Below are positions 8,177 to 16,416 of a stretch of 64,000 nucleotides of DNA, one piece after another. A model generated the notes under the pieces. It had not been told where the DNA came from, ran no database searches, and was given only the letters and a program-made list of their open reading frames with translations. Where the stretch lies: the NCBI RefSeq assembly GCF_004364245.1, contig NZ_SOAV01000010.1, positions 186,001 through 250,000 on the forward strand. Direction: 5' to 3'. Positions within the stretch are counted from its first letter, which is position 1. The number at the start of each line of letters is the position of its first letter. The DNA is from Streptomyces sp. BK208. GTDB lineage: Bacteria; Actinomycetota; Actinomycetes; Streptomycetales; Streptomycetaceae. A program made the position numbers and the translations under genes.

Positions 8177-9007
8177 TCAGGAACGGATGAACGCGAGGAT
8201 GTCCGGGTTGAGGACCTCCGGGTGCGTCGACAGCATCCCGTGCGGATAGCCCTCGTAGGACTTGAGGGTCCCGTTCTTCAGAAGCCTGACCGTCAGAGGC
8301 GCCGAGTCGTCGTACGGGACGACCTGGTCGTCGGTTCCGTGCGCGACGAGGACGGGGACCTCGATCTGCCGCAGGTCCTCGGTGAAGTCGGTCTCGGAGA
8401 ACGCCGCGATGCACTCGTAGTGCGCGTTCGCGGCGCCCATCATGCCCTGGCGCCACCAGTTGTCGATCAGGCCCTGCGACACCTCGGCTCCGGGACGGTT
8501 GAAGCCGTAGAACGGCCCCGAGGGAATGTCGATGAACGACTGAGCCCGATTCGCGGCGACGCCCTCACGGAAGCCGTCGAAGACCTCCCTCGGCAGGCCG
8601 CCCGGGTTGGACTCCGTCTTCAGCATCAGCGGAGGAACGGCACCCACCAGGACCGCCTTCGAGACACGTCCGGGCTTGGCGCGGGCCACGTAGCGGGTGA
8701 CCTCGCCGCCGCCGGTGGAGTGGCCGATGTGCACGGCGCCCCGCAGGTCGAGCGCGTCGGTCAGGGCGGTCACGTCCGCGGCGTAGGTGTCCATGTCGTG
8801 GCCGGTCGCGGTCTGGGTGGAGCGTCCGTGGCCCCGGCGGTCATGGGCGATGACCCGGTAGCCCTGCGCCAGGAAGAACAACATCTGGTTGTCCCAGTCG
8901 TCGGCGCTCAGGGGCCACCCGTGGTGGAAGACGATCGGCTCCCCCTCCCGCGGACCCCAGTCCTTGTAGAAGATCGTGGTGCCGTCGTCGGTGGTGACTG
9001 TACCCAT
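8177..9007 (-). CDS. Alpha/beta hydrolase, cofactor-free (non-haem) chloroperoxidase/esterase family
   Basis: A 276-residue protein, the standard length for this family, starting at MGTVTTDDGTTIFYKDWG with a GGAGAG ribosome site. Seen in the sequence are the oxyanion region FHHGWPLSADDW, the HDRRGHGRS turn, the nucleophile elbow GHSTGGGEV (Ser in GHSTG), the acid in HGTDDQVVPYDD, and the catalytic His in YPHGML near the end. This set defines the perhydrolase/non-haem haloperoxidase-type hydrolases. Such enzymes act mostly as esterases or perhydrolases, and true halogenation is a side activity. The physiological substrate cannot be read from the sequence. Confidence 0.93.
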   Translation of the reverse strand: MGTVTTDDGTTIFYKDWGPREGEPIVFHHGWPLSADDWDNQMLFFLAQGYRVIAHDRRGHGRSTQTATGHDMDTYAADVTALTDALDLRGAVHIGHSTGGGEVTRYVARAKPGRVSKAVLVGAVPPLMLKTESNPGGLPREVFDGFREGVAANRAQSFIDIPSGPFYGFNRPGAEVSQGLIDNWWRQGMMGAANAHYECIAAFSETDFTEDLRQIEVPVLVAHGTDDQVVPYDDSAPLTVRLLKNGTLKSYEGYPHGMLSTHPEVLNPDILAFIRS

Positions 9008-9365
9008 CGGTGACTCTCCGCTCGTCCGGGCGCACCCCAGCCACGGAGGAATCGGTGGGGGGTACGCGGGATCAGCACGCCAGCGGGCGCTCCAGATGCA
9101 CGGCCCACGTTACGCCCCGCCCCCGCGGGCCACACCCGCAGATTGCCGCCGCCCGCCGAGCCCCGGACGGAAGCTGCGACCGTCGGCGGCGGAGGCTTCC
9201 AGAGCCGCGGTCACGGCCGCCGAGTCGCCTGCTCAACCCACGGCGACCGGTCCGACCGCCGGTCCTTGCACTTCTCCATGGAGGACGACGACCCTCGTTC
9301 CCCGCTCCGTACCGCTCCATCGGTCACGTAGGGGCCACGAGGCGCTGCCGACGTCCAGGCCCGCG
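9008..9365. other. Gene-free stretch
   Basis: About 360 bases between two leftward genes. The frames here are short and Arg/Pro-rich. I see no tRNA, repeat or strong hairpin. It presumably holds the promoter of the hydrolase gene. Confidence 0.4.
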
Positions 9366-10091
9366 TCACACCGCGATGGGGGCAGTCAGCGTCGGGTCCT
9401 GGCCGGAGCGGCGCAGTGCCTTGGCGACGAATCCGGACGTCACCAGCTCGGTCACGAGGTCACTGAGCCACTGTGTGGTCTCCGGACGCCGCTCCTTCGT
9501 GGTACCCATGGCCTGCCGGATCGTCATGAACGAGGGTTCCACCAGGCGCAGTTCGGCCCGCCGGGCAACATGCGCGGTCAGCGGTTGGCGGATGCCGGCC
9601 GCCACGTCCAGGTCCTCGGCGTGGAAGACGCCGATCCCCTCGTCGCCGCGCACCACGGTGGCGTGACGCAGGGTGCGGCTCAGGTAGAGGTCGTACGCGG
9701 ACCCCTTCTTGACGCCGATGCGCACCCCTTCCCGGTCCACGTCGTCGGCAGAGACGAACGCCGAGTCCACCGGTGCCGCGTACACCCCTTCAATGTGCAC
9801 GTACGGCGGGCTGAAGGCGACCTCCTTCTCGCGGTCCGGATCCACTGCCAGGAAACACAGGTCGGCGTGGCCCTCGGCCATCGCGGCGTACGACTTGCGG
9901 GCCGCGTCGAAGCAGATGAACTCCACCGGGAGCGCCAGACGCGCGGCCACCTCACGGGCAAGCTCGACAGTGACCCCGGACGGCTCGTCGGGAGTCCCCT
10001 GAGCAAGGACCGGATTGCCCAGGTTGATGGAGACCCGCAGCACCCCGCAGGGGGCCAGGTCGTGCGCAAGCTCTGCGGCCATTGGCGTCAT
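9366..10091 (-). CDS. Family-3 solute-binding-protein-like protein without a signal peptide
   Basis: A 241-residue protein with the fold signature of amino-acid-type periplasmic binding proteins: GVLRVSINLGNPVLAQ near the N-terminus, the SGVTVELAREVAARL loop, FDAARKSYAAMAEGHADL, a second-lobe start RIGVKKGSAYDLYL, and a C-terminal TTQWLSDLVTELVTSGFV helix. Normal members start with a lipoprotein or Sec signal and are followed by permease and ATPase genes. Here the protein begins directly at the mature domain (MTPMAAELAHDL), with no hydrophobic leader and no transporter genes nearby. It may therefore be a cytoplasmic ligand-sensing protein or a relic. Confidence 0.8.
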   Translation of the reverse strand: MTPMAAELAHDLAPCGVLRVSINLGNPVLAQGTPDEPSGVTVELAREVAARLALPVEFICFDAARKSYAAMAEGHADLCFLAVDPDREKEVAFSPPYVHIEGVYAAPVDSAFVSADDVDREGVRIGVKKGSAYDLYLSRTLRHATVVRGDEGIGVFHAEDLDVAAGIRQPLTAHVARRAELRLVEPSFMTIRQAMGTTKERRPETTQWLSDLVTELVTSGFVAKALRRSGQDPTLTAPIAV

Positions 10092-10100
10092 GGCCCGAGC

Positions 10101-10319
10101 CTAGGCGGCTGTTGCTTGCTCATTCGAGGCCAAAGCCTCGGGACAGTAAGGGAGGTTGAGCCACTCCGGCTCGGTGGGTTTCACCTCAACGAGGTACCGG
10201 AACCGAAGGTGGGCAGGTACAGGCTCCACCTGTGCCTGCGTCCCGACACCTCGCGGGAAACGGAGGTCGGTGTCCCCGTGGTCACGTAGTGAATGCTCCC
10301 GCGTCACCGGCAGAGCCAT
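10101..10319 (-). CDS. Small hypothetical ORF (72 aa), doubtful
   Basis: It starts at MALPVTREHS and overlaps the end of the Imm10-like gene by 38 bases. The middle (RFRYLVEVKPTEPEWLNLPYCPEAL) has protein-like composition, but no family, secondary-structure pattern or clear ribosome site is recognised. It could be a coupled small gene or the remnant of a larger one. Confidence 0.3.
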   Translation of the reverse strand: MALPVTREHSLRDHGDTDLRFPRGVGTQAQVEPVPAHLRFRYLVEVKPTEPEWLNLPYCPEALASNEQATAA

Positions 10320-10740
10320 TGCTGCGAGACAGCCTGATCAGGCTGGGGCGGGCAGCTGGGCGTCCGTACTCCAGGATGCGCGGTAGCACGTCACGCATGC
10401 GTGCCAGGTCCGCCGCCGGCGCACGAAGCACCGCCTCGACGACGGGATCGGTCAAACCGAGGGCGGTCAACGAGGCAGGGTCCAGGAGCACCCGCAGCAC
10501 ATCGCCGCTCAGCTCGACTTCGCGGACGCAGCCGTAGGCGGTGCCCTGGTCGGGTGTGACAAGGCAATGGGTGTCCATGCCCAGGGACACTTCCTGAGCG
10601 TCGGGCTCGTCGAAGTCGCACATGAACAACAGGGAGAACGCTTCCTCGTCGTCCGACTCGGCCAGACCCGCCATCATGCAGTCGTCTTCGTCCGGGTCGT
10701 CGAGCCCGCAAGCAACCCGTGCCGTGAATCTGTACGCCAT
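10282..10740 (-). CDS. Imm10-like immunity protein
   Basis: A 152-residue acidic protein beginning MAYRFTARVACGLDD. The pattern MAGLAESDDEEAFSLLF, EVSLGMDTHCLV, GTAYGCVREVELSGDVLRV and a terminal ILEYGRPAARPSLIRLS matches what I know of the Imm10 family (immunity proteins of polymorphic toxin systems). Proteins of this family are thought to neutralise a cognate toxin directly in the cytoplasm. No toxin gene is visible next to it, so it is an orphan here. It lies about 160 bases outside the left attachment repeat and belongs to the flank rather than to the island. Confidence 0.8.
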   Translation of the reverse strand: MAYRFTARVACGLDDPDEDDCMMAGLAESDDEEAFSLLFMCDFDEPDAQEVSLGMDTHCLVTPDQGTAYGCVREVELSGDVLRVLLDPASLTALGLTDPVVEAVLRAPAADLARMRDVLPRILEYGRPAARPSLIRLSRSNGSAGDAGAFTT

Positions 10741-10860
10741 GCATGAGTTCTAGCACTGGTGTCCGACAGCCGTGATCACGTGCGATGAGAGGCCGGTGGA
10801 GCGTGCCGCGGCCACAGCACGGGCTGGATCTCCCCAGATCCCGGACCTGGTCGTCAGCAG

Positions 10861-10892
10861 GGGCCCACCTCCGAAAATCCGGAGGTGGGCCC
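10861..10892 (-). terminator. Hairpin downstream of the tRNA-Arg 3' fragment
   Basis: A 13-bp perfect stem (GGGCCCACCTCCG with its complement) around a 6-base loop, AAAATC. It lies 11 bases beyond the 3' end of the leftward tRNA fragment at 10,905. It is probably the original terminator of the tRNA-Arg gene, separated from the intact gene by the island. Confidence 0.7.
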
Positions 10893-10903
10893 CTGCTGAA
10901 CTG

Positions 10904-10946
10904 GTGCCCCCGGCAGGATTCGAACCTGCGACACCCGCTTTAGGAG
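10904..10946 (-). repeat. Left attachment-site repeat (3' part of tRNA-Arg)
   Basis: These 43 bases are identical to 49,124-49,166. They cover the tRNA-Arg(CCU) gene from the anticodon loop through the T-arm, the acceptor strand and the discriminator base, read leftward. The sequence then departs from the tRNA (GTCCTTATG), so no complete tRNA can form here. This is the hallmark of the distal att site of an element that recombined with a tRNA 3' end. Confidence 0.93.
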
Positions 10947-11054
10947 GTCCTTATGACCTGGGCCTTGACCTGCGGGAATGCTGGCAACACGCGCCCTGGT
11001 CAGGGAATCATGACGCCATAGTTCTCACATCTTCGCGGGGCTTCCCGCGTTCAT

Positions 11055-11071
11055 ATGTGCTGAACATGTGC
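11055..11071. promoter_or_regulatory. Paired RTGTGC repeat (11-bp period), left end
   Basis: ATGTGC-TGAAC-ATGTGC lies about 110 bases inside the left attachment repeat and 27 bases after the short motif TAGTTCTCAC. The same layout recurs at 33,296-33,346, and a related pair occurs at the right end (49,047-49,063). The helical-turn spacing of direct repeats near att sites is typical of integrase arm or excisionase sites. The rest of the 10,741-11,339 gap holds no gene that I can support. Confidence 0.5.
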
Positions 11072-11339
11072 TGTTCGGGACACCGAGAGAGGTCCCGTCG
11101 TGTGGGCGGGAGACGTGCGGGGCGGGCAAGGTCGGTGCTCCGTAAAAACGATGGATCCGCTGGTCAGGGCATGGGTCGCCCCGACTGACGACAGGGATGC
11201 GGCTCGATGCCGGCCTCCGGGTTGGGCGCCGATCGTGGTCCGGCGTGGCAAACGGTGCAGGCCGGGGTGCGCCGACACGTCCGCGGAGGCAATCTTTGGT
11301 CACCTGCGATCGCGGGCGACCGACGAGAAGGGTCCAGTC

Positions 11340-12437
11340 ATGCGGGTGGTTCTCCTGGCGGATCCCGATGCACCGACGGAGATCGCTCAGCGTGTGGCGC
11401 GGAGACTTCCTGATCGACTCGCCGGCAAGTCGGGCCGGGGGAGACGGTTCGACGTAGAGGTCGTCAGTGAGCCGTTCACTTCGGGGACGGAGGATCCGCC
11501 CACCTTGATGCGCCGGATCAGGGACCGCGGGCGTGAGGAGAACTGGGACATCGTCGTGGCCCTCACCGATCTCCCGCTGCACTCGCATGGGCGCAAACTC
11601 GTGGTCGATCTGAGTCATGAAGACGGTTTGGCGCTGCTGTCCCTTCCCTCGCTGGGGGGTCTGCGGCTGCAGACAAGGGTTCGACGGGCCGTGGAGGAAG
11701 CCGTACTCAGCTTGGCCGGCGCGCGTGCCAGGGAGGGTGAAGAGGCTGGATCGAGTCGGCTGTCGCTGGAGCCTTCCGTCGGCCGTCACGCGCCTGTCCA
11801 ACCAGACCCGGTCGCAGAGGAGGAATCTGCCGATCTGAGGTACGTCACCAGTGGGCCGCGCGGATACCTCAGGGTCCTGGTCGGCATGGTTCGCGCCAAC
11901 CGGCCCTGGCGGTTGGTGCCGGGTCTGTCGAAGGCCCTGGCAGCCGCACTCGCCACGGGAGCCATCGCCACGGTGAACTCCACCGTCTGGAGCCTCGCCG
12001 CGTCTCTGAGCACGCCACGTCTCGTGATCGCCACGGTCGGGTCTGTCGCGCTCATGATCGGCTGGCTGATCGTGGATGCGAAACTGTGGCATCGAACGGC
12101 GGAGGAGTCACCGGAGGCGAGGAAGCAGGCAGCCCTCTACAACGTCTCGACCGTCTTGACTGTGGGCATCGGGGTAGTCGTCTGCTACGTGGGTCTGCTG
12201 GTCATCAACTTCGTGTGGGCGTTGTTCATCCTCAACGACAGGGTGTTCGCCTCCTTCACTCGAAACCCGCTGGACGCCACGGCGTACTGGACGCTGTCCT
12301 GGTTCGTCGCTTCGATCGCCACGGTGGGCGGCGCCCTTGGATCGGGCTTGGAGACTGACGAGGCGATCCGGGCAGCCGCCTACTCCAAGCGTGAGCAAGA
12401 GCGTCGCCGCATGCTGGAGGGCGACCAGGACCGTTAA
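11340..12437 (+). CDS. Unknown membrane protein with conserved soluble N-terminal domain (island paralog A)
   Basis: A 365-residue protein from ATG 11340, preceded by GAGAAGGG. Residues 1-150 or so form a soluble alpha/beta-looking domain with the motifs DPDAPTEIAQRVARRLP, VEVVSEPFTSGTEDPPTLM, WDIVVALTDLPLHSHGRKL and HEDGLALLSLPSLGG-like strings. The C-terminal part has about four membrane helices and the motifs YLRVLVGMVRANRPWRLVPG and FVWALFILNDRVF. It is clearly homologous along its whole length to the gene at 30,941-32,059; I judge it close to 70% identical by eye. I recognise no named family and no catalytic motif. It is the first gene inside the island's left end. Confidence 0.85.
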   Translation: MRVVLLADPDAPTEIAQRVARRLPDRLAGKSGRGRRFDVEVVSEPFTSGTEDPPTLMRRIRDRGREENWDIVVALTDLPLHSHGRKLVVDLSHEDGLALLSLPSLGGLRLQTRVRRAVEEAVLSLAGARAREGEEAGSSRLSLEPSVGRHAPVQPDPVAEEESADLRYVTSGPRGYLRVLVGMVRANRPWRLVPGLSKALAAALATGAIATVNSTVWSLAASLSTPRLVIATVGSVALMIGWLIVDAKLWHRTAEESPEARKQAALYNVSTVLTVGIGVVVCYVGLLVINFVWALFILNDRVFASFTRNPLDATAYWTLSWFVASIATVGGALGSGLETDEAIRAAAYSKREQERRRMLEGDQDR

Positions 12438-12550
12438 CAGCAGATGCGTCGACGCGCCGTCGACCGGGTCCGGAAAAATCGCGCTGATCGGGCAGTGCGT
12501 GTCTGTTGGTGGTTGGCGGCCTTGGCCGCCGTTACACCCAGGAGGAAGCC

Positions 12551-13384
12551 ATGGTGGATCCGCGGGCGGTCGTCCTTCCTTGCGGGGTTGCGGTCACGGC
12601 GCTTGGTCAAGGCACCTGGGGGATGGGGGAGAATCCCGGGCGCCGCGCGGCCGAGGTGTCGGCCCTGCGCGCCGGGCTGGACCTGGGGATGACCCTCGTC
12701 GACACCGCGGAGATGTACGGGGACGGCGCGGCGGAGGAAGTGGTGGCCGAGGCGGTGGCCGGCCGGCGGGACGAGGTCTTCTTGGTCAGCAAGGTGCTCC
12801 CCTCCCACGCGGACGCCCGTGGAGTCGCCGAGGCGTGCCGGGGGAGCCTGCGCCGGCTGCGTACGGACCGGATCGATCTGTACCTGCTGCACTGGCGTGG
12901 TGCCGTGCCGCTGGAGGAGACGGTGGAGGCGTTCGAGTCCCTGATGCGGGAGGGTGCCATCCGCTCCTGGGGGGTGAGCAACCTGGACGTGGATGATCTC
13001 GCGGACCTGCCGCCCGGAGCCTCGCCGCAGACCGACCAGGTGCTGTACAACCTCAGCCGTCGGGGTCCTGAGTACAGCCTGCTGCCCAGGTGCCGTGAAC
13101 TGTCAATCCCCGTCATGGCGTACTCGCCGGTCGAGCAGGGCCGACTGCTCGGCCACCCGGCGCTGCGGGACGTGGCAGCCGCCCACGGTGCGACGCCCGC
13201 GCAGATCGCCCTGGCCTGGGTCCTGCGGCACGAGGACGTCATCGCGATCCCGAAGGCGTCCTCCCGCGCGCACGTCGAGGAGAACAGAGCAGCTCTGGAC
13301 GTGGACCTGACCGCCGAGGACCTCGCGATGCTGGACCGGGCGTTCCCGCCGCCGGAGAGTGAACGGCCGCTGGAGATGCTGTGA
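12551..13384 (+). CDS. Aldo/keto reductase
   Basis: A 277-residue protein from ATG 12551 with a near-perfect AGGAGGA ribosome site. The family signature is complete: GMTLVDTAEMYGDG (catalytic Asp and Tyr), VFLVSKVLPSHA (catalytic Lys), YLLHWRG (His), then AIRSWGVSNLDVDDL and the C-terminal NADPH-binding stretch VIAIPKASSRAHVEEN. It should reduce aldehydes or ketones with NADPH in the cytoplasm. Its neighbours (ABM-like, DJ-1 and formaldehyde dehydrogenase genes on the same strand) suggest a role in reactive-carbonyl detoxification. Confidence 0.93.
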   Translation: MVDPRAVVLPCGVAVTALGQGTWGMGENPGRRAAEVSALRAGLDLGMTLVDTAEMYGDGAAEEVVAEAVAGRRDEVFLVSKVLPSHADARGVAEACRGSLRRLRTDRIDLYLLHWRGAVPLEETVEAFESLMREGAIRSWGVSNLDVDDLADLPPGASPQTDQVLYNLSRRGPEYSLLPRCRELSIPVMAYSPVEQGRLLGHPALRDVAAAHGATPAQIALAWVLRHEDVIAIPKASSRAHVEENRAALDVDLTAEDLAMLDRAFPPPESERPLEML

Positions 13385-13625
13385 CACCCCTGCAGCGTGC
13401 CTGACTGGGCTCCGCCCTGAGCCTGGTAGCCCGACTGCGTTTGCGCGTGATGCGGTCCCAGGTGACGGTGGATGGATCAAACGGTTCCACGGAGGCGATG
13501 GAGGCCTCCACCGCGCGTGTCTTCGACAGTCCGCTGAGGAGTCTTTACGACGGCCAATGTCTCGGTCGTAGCGGCGTTCCCGGTCACGGACCACGCGAAC
13601 CGAGTAGAGGCAGAGGAGACCCAAG

Positions 13626-13934
13626 ATGGCAACGCAGGTCAGCAAAGCGCTTCTGGTACGCCTCGAGGCACTGCCCGGCAGGGAGGACGACGTCCGCGAC
13701 TTCTTGAACCAAGGGCTGTCGATCGTCGAGGGGGAGCCCAAGACCGTCAGGTGGTTCGGGATTCAGTTCGGACCCTCGTCGTTCGGAATCTTCGATGCCT
13801 TTCCCGACGACGACGGGCGCCAGGCGCATCTGTCGGGTGCGGTCGCGAAAGCGCTCGGTGAGAACACGGGCAAGCTCTTCGAGGAGCCCACGATCGAGCA
13901 GCTCGACGTCGTCGTGGAGAAGCAGCCCGCGTAG
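13626..13934 (+). CDS. Antibiotic-biosynthesis-monooxygenase (ABM)-like small protein
   Basis: A 102-residue protein starting MATQVSKALLVRLEALPG with a GAGGAGA site. The pattern of an alpha+beta dimeric ferredoxin-like barrel is visible: LVRLEALPGREDDVRDFLNQGL, then TVRWFGIQFGPSSFGIFDAFPDD and VAKALGENTGKLFEEPTIE. Members include YgiN-type quinol monooxygenases and heme or polyketide oxygenases, and many have unknown substrates. It belongs to a run of same-strand redox genes (12.5-16.2 kb), although gaps of 240-450 bases suggest separate promoters. Confidence 0.75.
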   Translation: MATQVSKALLVRLEALPGREDDVRDFLNQGLSIVEGEPKTVRWFGIQFGPSSFGIFDAFPDDDGRQAHLSGAVAKALGENTGKLFEEPTIEQLDVVVEKQPA

Positions 13935-14384
13935 AGCAGGTCCTGCCCGCGGGGCGGCGGGGATCAGCCAGTGGCCGTAAGCCAGCCCTGAACACGGCGG
14001 CGGTGCGCGGACCCAACTGGTAGGCACGCACGGCGGCCGTGTACCCGCCGGACTCGAACCCGGCATGCCTCAGCGCATGCCGGGTTTTCTGCGCAAAACC
14101 GGCCATGCGCAACGATTCATCCCCTTTGATATGTCTTGCGAGGATGGGACAGTGGAAGTGGTGAGGCCTTTTTTCGTGCGGCACTTCGTCCACGGTGATG
14201 TGCACACCAGACCGTGGGGACGGGCCAGGCCGACGTCAAGGCGTACAACCGGCAGTCGTCCCAGCAACCTTCGGCCACCGAGAGGACGGCTGGTCCAGGT
14301 CCTCTTCCACCTCGACGGCAGCTGAGCGGCGGCAGCACGGGCCCGAACCGGCCGCCCGCCGACCACCGGAAGGAATGACGCACC
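13935..14384. other. Gene-free stretch between the ABM-like and DJ-1-like genes
   Basis: About 450 bases. It contains the strong terminator at 14,058-14,089 and a T-arm-like string just before it. After the terminator there is a small frame (about 14,131-14,325) whose first 20 residues look protein-like and the rest not. I do not call it a gene. A promoter for the DJ-1-like gene is expected here. Confidence 0.4.
14058..14089 (+). terminator. Rho-independent terminator after the ABM-like gene
   Basis: A 12-bp perfect stem, AACCCGGCATGC / GCATGCCGGGTT, with a 6-base loop and a TTTT run at its rightward end. The hairpin lies 124 bases past the ABM-like stop codon. The short U-run favours rightward termination. 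Confidence 0.75.
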
Positions 14385-14942
14385 ATGACCAACGAACTGC
14401 ACGGCAGGAAGGTCGCAATCCTGGCCACGGACGGCGTTGAGCGCGTCGAGCTCGAAGAGCCTCTCGGCGCACTGCTGGGCGCTGGAGCGCAGGCTGAACT
14501 CCTGTCCCTCCACACCGGCGAGATCAACGCACGCCAGCTGGACATCGACCCGGCCGGAACCTTTTCCGTGGACAAGAAGGTCGCCGACGCCCGTGTGGGG
14601 GACTACGACGCGCTCCTGCTGCCCGGCGGCACCATGAACCCCGACCAGCTGCGCACCGACCCCGACGCCGTCGCCTTCGTAGGGGAGTTCGTGGAGACCG
14701 GGAAGCCCGTTGCCACCATCTGCCACGGACCCTGGACCCTGGCGGAGGCTGACGTGCTGCACGGTCGCCGCCTCACCTCTTGGCCCAGCATTCGGACTGA
14801 CCTGCGCAACGCCGGCGCCGAGGTGGCCGACGAAGAGGTCGTGATCGACCGCCAGCTGATTTCGAGCCGCGGCCCGCAGGACCTCCCCGCCTTCTGCAAG
14901 GCGATCGTCGAACGCTTCGCCAGCGCACCCCAGCCCGCCTGA
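14385..14942 (+). CDS. DJ-1/PfpI family protein (YhbO/HchA-like)
   Basis: A 185-residue protein from ATG 14385 behind a GGAAGGA site. The fold signature is clear: GRKVAILATDGVERVEL, DYDALLLPGGTMNPDQLR and the nucleophile elbow PVATICHGPWTLAEAD with Cys113-His114, then DEEVVIDRQLISSRGPQDL. Enzymes of this family have been described as stress-protective glyoxalase-, deglycase- or peptidase-like proteins; which activity applies here cannot be told. The formaldehyde dehydrogenase gene follows 79 bases downstream on the same strand. Confidence 0.93.
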   Translation: MTNELHGRKVAILATDGVERVELEEPLGALLGAGAQAELLSLHTGEINARQLDIDPAGTFSVDKKVADARVGDYDALLLPGGTMNPDQLRTDPDAVAFVGEFVETGKPVATICHGPWTLAEADVLHGRRLTSWPSIRTDLRNAGAEVADEEVVIDRQLISSRGPQDLPAFCKAIVERFASAPQPA

Positions 14943-15021
14943 TCGGAAGGAGTCGCAAGCCACCGAATTGACATCCGGCAGTCCCACGGACAGGCCCCGT
15001 GGATCGGCAGAGGAGATCGTC

Positions 15022-16215
15022 ATGGCAAGCAGCAACCGCGCCGTCACCTTCCAGAACCCGAAAGACATGCGCGTTGAGTCCCTGGACTTCCCGAAGCTCC
15101 AGATGCCGAACGGGAAGAAGGCTCCGCACGGAGTCATCCTCAGGATCGTCGCCACCAACATCTGCGGGAGCGACCTGCACATATACCGCGGGTCCTTCCC
15201 GGTCCCCCAGGGCATGGTGATGGGGCATGAGATGACCGGTGAGGTCGTCGAAATCGGCCCCGACGTCGAGTTCCTCAGTGAGGGCGACCTCGTCTCCGTC
15301 CCGTTCAACGTCGCCTGCGGCCGATGCCGCAACTGCAGGGCGCGCCGGACCGACGTCTGCGAGACCACGAACCCCGAGGTGTCCTGCGGAGCGTACGGCT
15401 TCAACCTGGGCGACTGGGCCGGCGGACAAGCCGAGTACCTGTTCGTCCCGTACGCCGACTTCCAGCTCCTGCGCTTCCCGGACCGGGACCAGGCCATGGC
15501 GAAGATCCGTGACCTGGCGCTGCTCTCGGACATCCTGCCCACCGCCTTCCACGGTCTCATGGAGGCCGGTGCCAAGCCGGGCTCGACCGTGTACCTCGCC
15601 GGCGCCGGCCCGGTCGGCCGCTGCGGCGCGGCGGCGGCGCGCCTCCTCGGGGCGTCCTGCATCATCGTCGGCGACTACCACAAGGACCGCCTGGAGCTGG
15701 TGAAGAAGAACGGCTGCGAGACGATCGACCTGAGCCAGGACGCAGCGCTCACCGACCAGATCGAGGCCATCCTGGGCGAACCCATGGTCGACTGCGCAGT
15801 CGACTACGTCGGCACCGAGGCACACGGCATCGGCCGCGAGGCCGAGGACATGGACCCGGCCTACGCCCTCAACCAGGTGATCGACGCCACTCGCGCCGGC
15901 GGAGCCACCGGAGTCATCGGCGTCTACGGCGCCGACCCGCTCGCCGGGTCGAAGGCCGAGCAAGAGGGAACGTACCCGATCGACTTCGGCAAGGCCTGGA
16001 TCAAGTCGCCGCGGATCGCCGCCGGGCAGGCACCGATCATGCACTACAACCGCGAGCTGATGATGGCGATCCTGTGGGACCGCATGCCCTACCTGAGCGC
16101 GATGCTCAACACGAAGGTGATCAGCCTCGACGACGCCCCCGACGCCTACGCGACCTTCGACACGGGAGTGGCCGAGAAGTTCATCATCGATCCCCACGGC
16201 CTCATTCCCGCCTGA
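15022..16215 (+). CDS. fdhA: Glutathione-independent formaldehyde dehydrogenase (zinc medium-chain dehydrogenase)
   Basis: A 397-residue protein, the length of the Pseudomonas putida-type enzyme, starting MASSNRAVTFQNPKD after AGAGGAGA. Catalytic zinc ligands are visible in TNICGSDLH (Cys48) and VMGHEMTGEV. The structural zinc cysteines lie in the CGRCRNC region and its downstream Cys. The Rossmann motif is VYLAGAGPVGRCGA. The lineage-specific insert AEDMDPAYALNQVIDATR distinguishes this clade from glutathione-dependent forms. The enzyme oxidises formaldehyde to formate with bound NAD+. With the aldo/keto reductase and DJ-1 genes it forms a carbonyl-detoxification block. Confidence 0.92.
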   Translation: MASSNRAVTFQNPKDMRVESLDFPKLQMPNGKKAPHGVILRIVATNICGSDLHIYRGSFPVPQGMVMGHEMTGEVVEIGPDVEFLSEGDLVSVPFNVACGRCRNCRARRTDVCETTNPEVSCGAYGFNLGDWAGGQAEYLFVPYADFQLLRFPDRDQAMAKIRDLALLSDILPTAFHGLMEAGAKPGSTVYLAGAGPVGRCGAAAARLLGASCIIVGDYHKDRLELVKKNGCETIDLSQDAALTDQIEAILGEPMVDCAVDYVGTEAHGIGREAEDMDPAYALNQVIDATRAGGATGVIGVYGADPLAGSKAEQEGTYPIDFGKAWIKSPRIAAGQAPIMHYNRELMMAILWDRMPYLSAMLNTKVISLDDAPDAYATFDTGVAEKFIIDPHGLIPA

Positions 16216-16302
16216 GGCCCGCGACCCAACCCGTACGCGCGGCTCCGTGATTCTGGGACTCGCGTACGGGTTTCCCGTCCCTTGACGCCCAGGATGCCTG
16301 AA

Positions 16303-16325
16303 AGCCGCAGGCTTCGCCTGCGGCT
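16303..16325. terminator. Bidirectional terminator between converging genes
   Basis: A 10-bp perfect stem, AGCCGCAGGC / GCCTGCGGCT, with loop TTC, extended by A/T pairs outside. It separates the rightward fdhA-like gene from the leftward flavoprotein gene. Confidence 0.7.
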
Positions 16326-16416
16326 TCTGCAATCAGTGCAAGTCGGGCCGGGGGTGGGCGGTTCTTCTTCTCACCACACGGGGGGAGCACCCATCACACG
16401 CCTGCCGCAGGTCCGC

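Noticed and set aside
4881..8249. Very long open frame (1122 codons) on the + strand
   Set aside because: It is antisense to the LAL regulator, has Arg/Gly/Pro/Gln-rich composition without domains, and arises from third-position GC bias.
14046..14069. String resembling a tRNA T-arm (leftward)
   Set aside because: The T-stem/loop is convincing but no acceptor, D- or anticodon stems can be formed around it; it overlaps the terminator stem, so chance is more likely. It could be a decayed att site but this cannot be supported.
14131..14325. Possible small gene on the + strand (starting MSCEDGTVEVV)
   Set aside because: The first 20 residues look plausible, but the rest is Arg/Pro-rich and there is no clear ribosome site or coupling.
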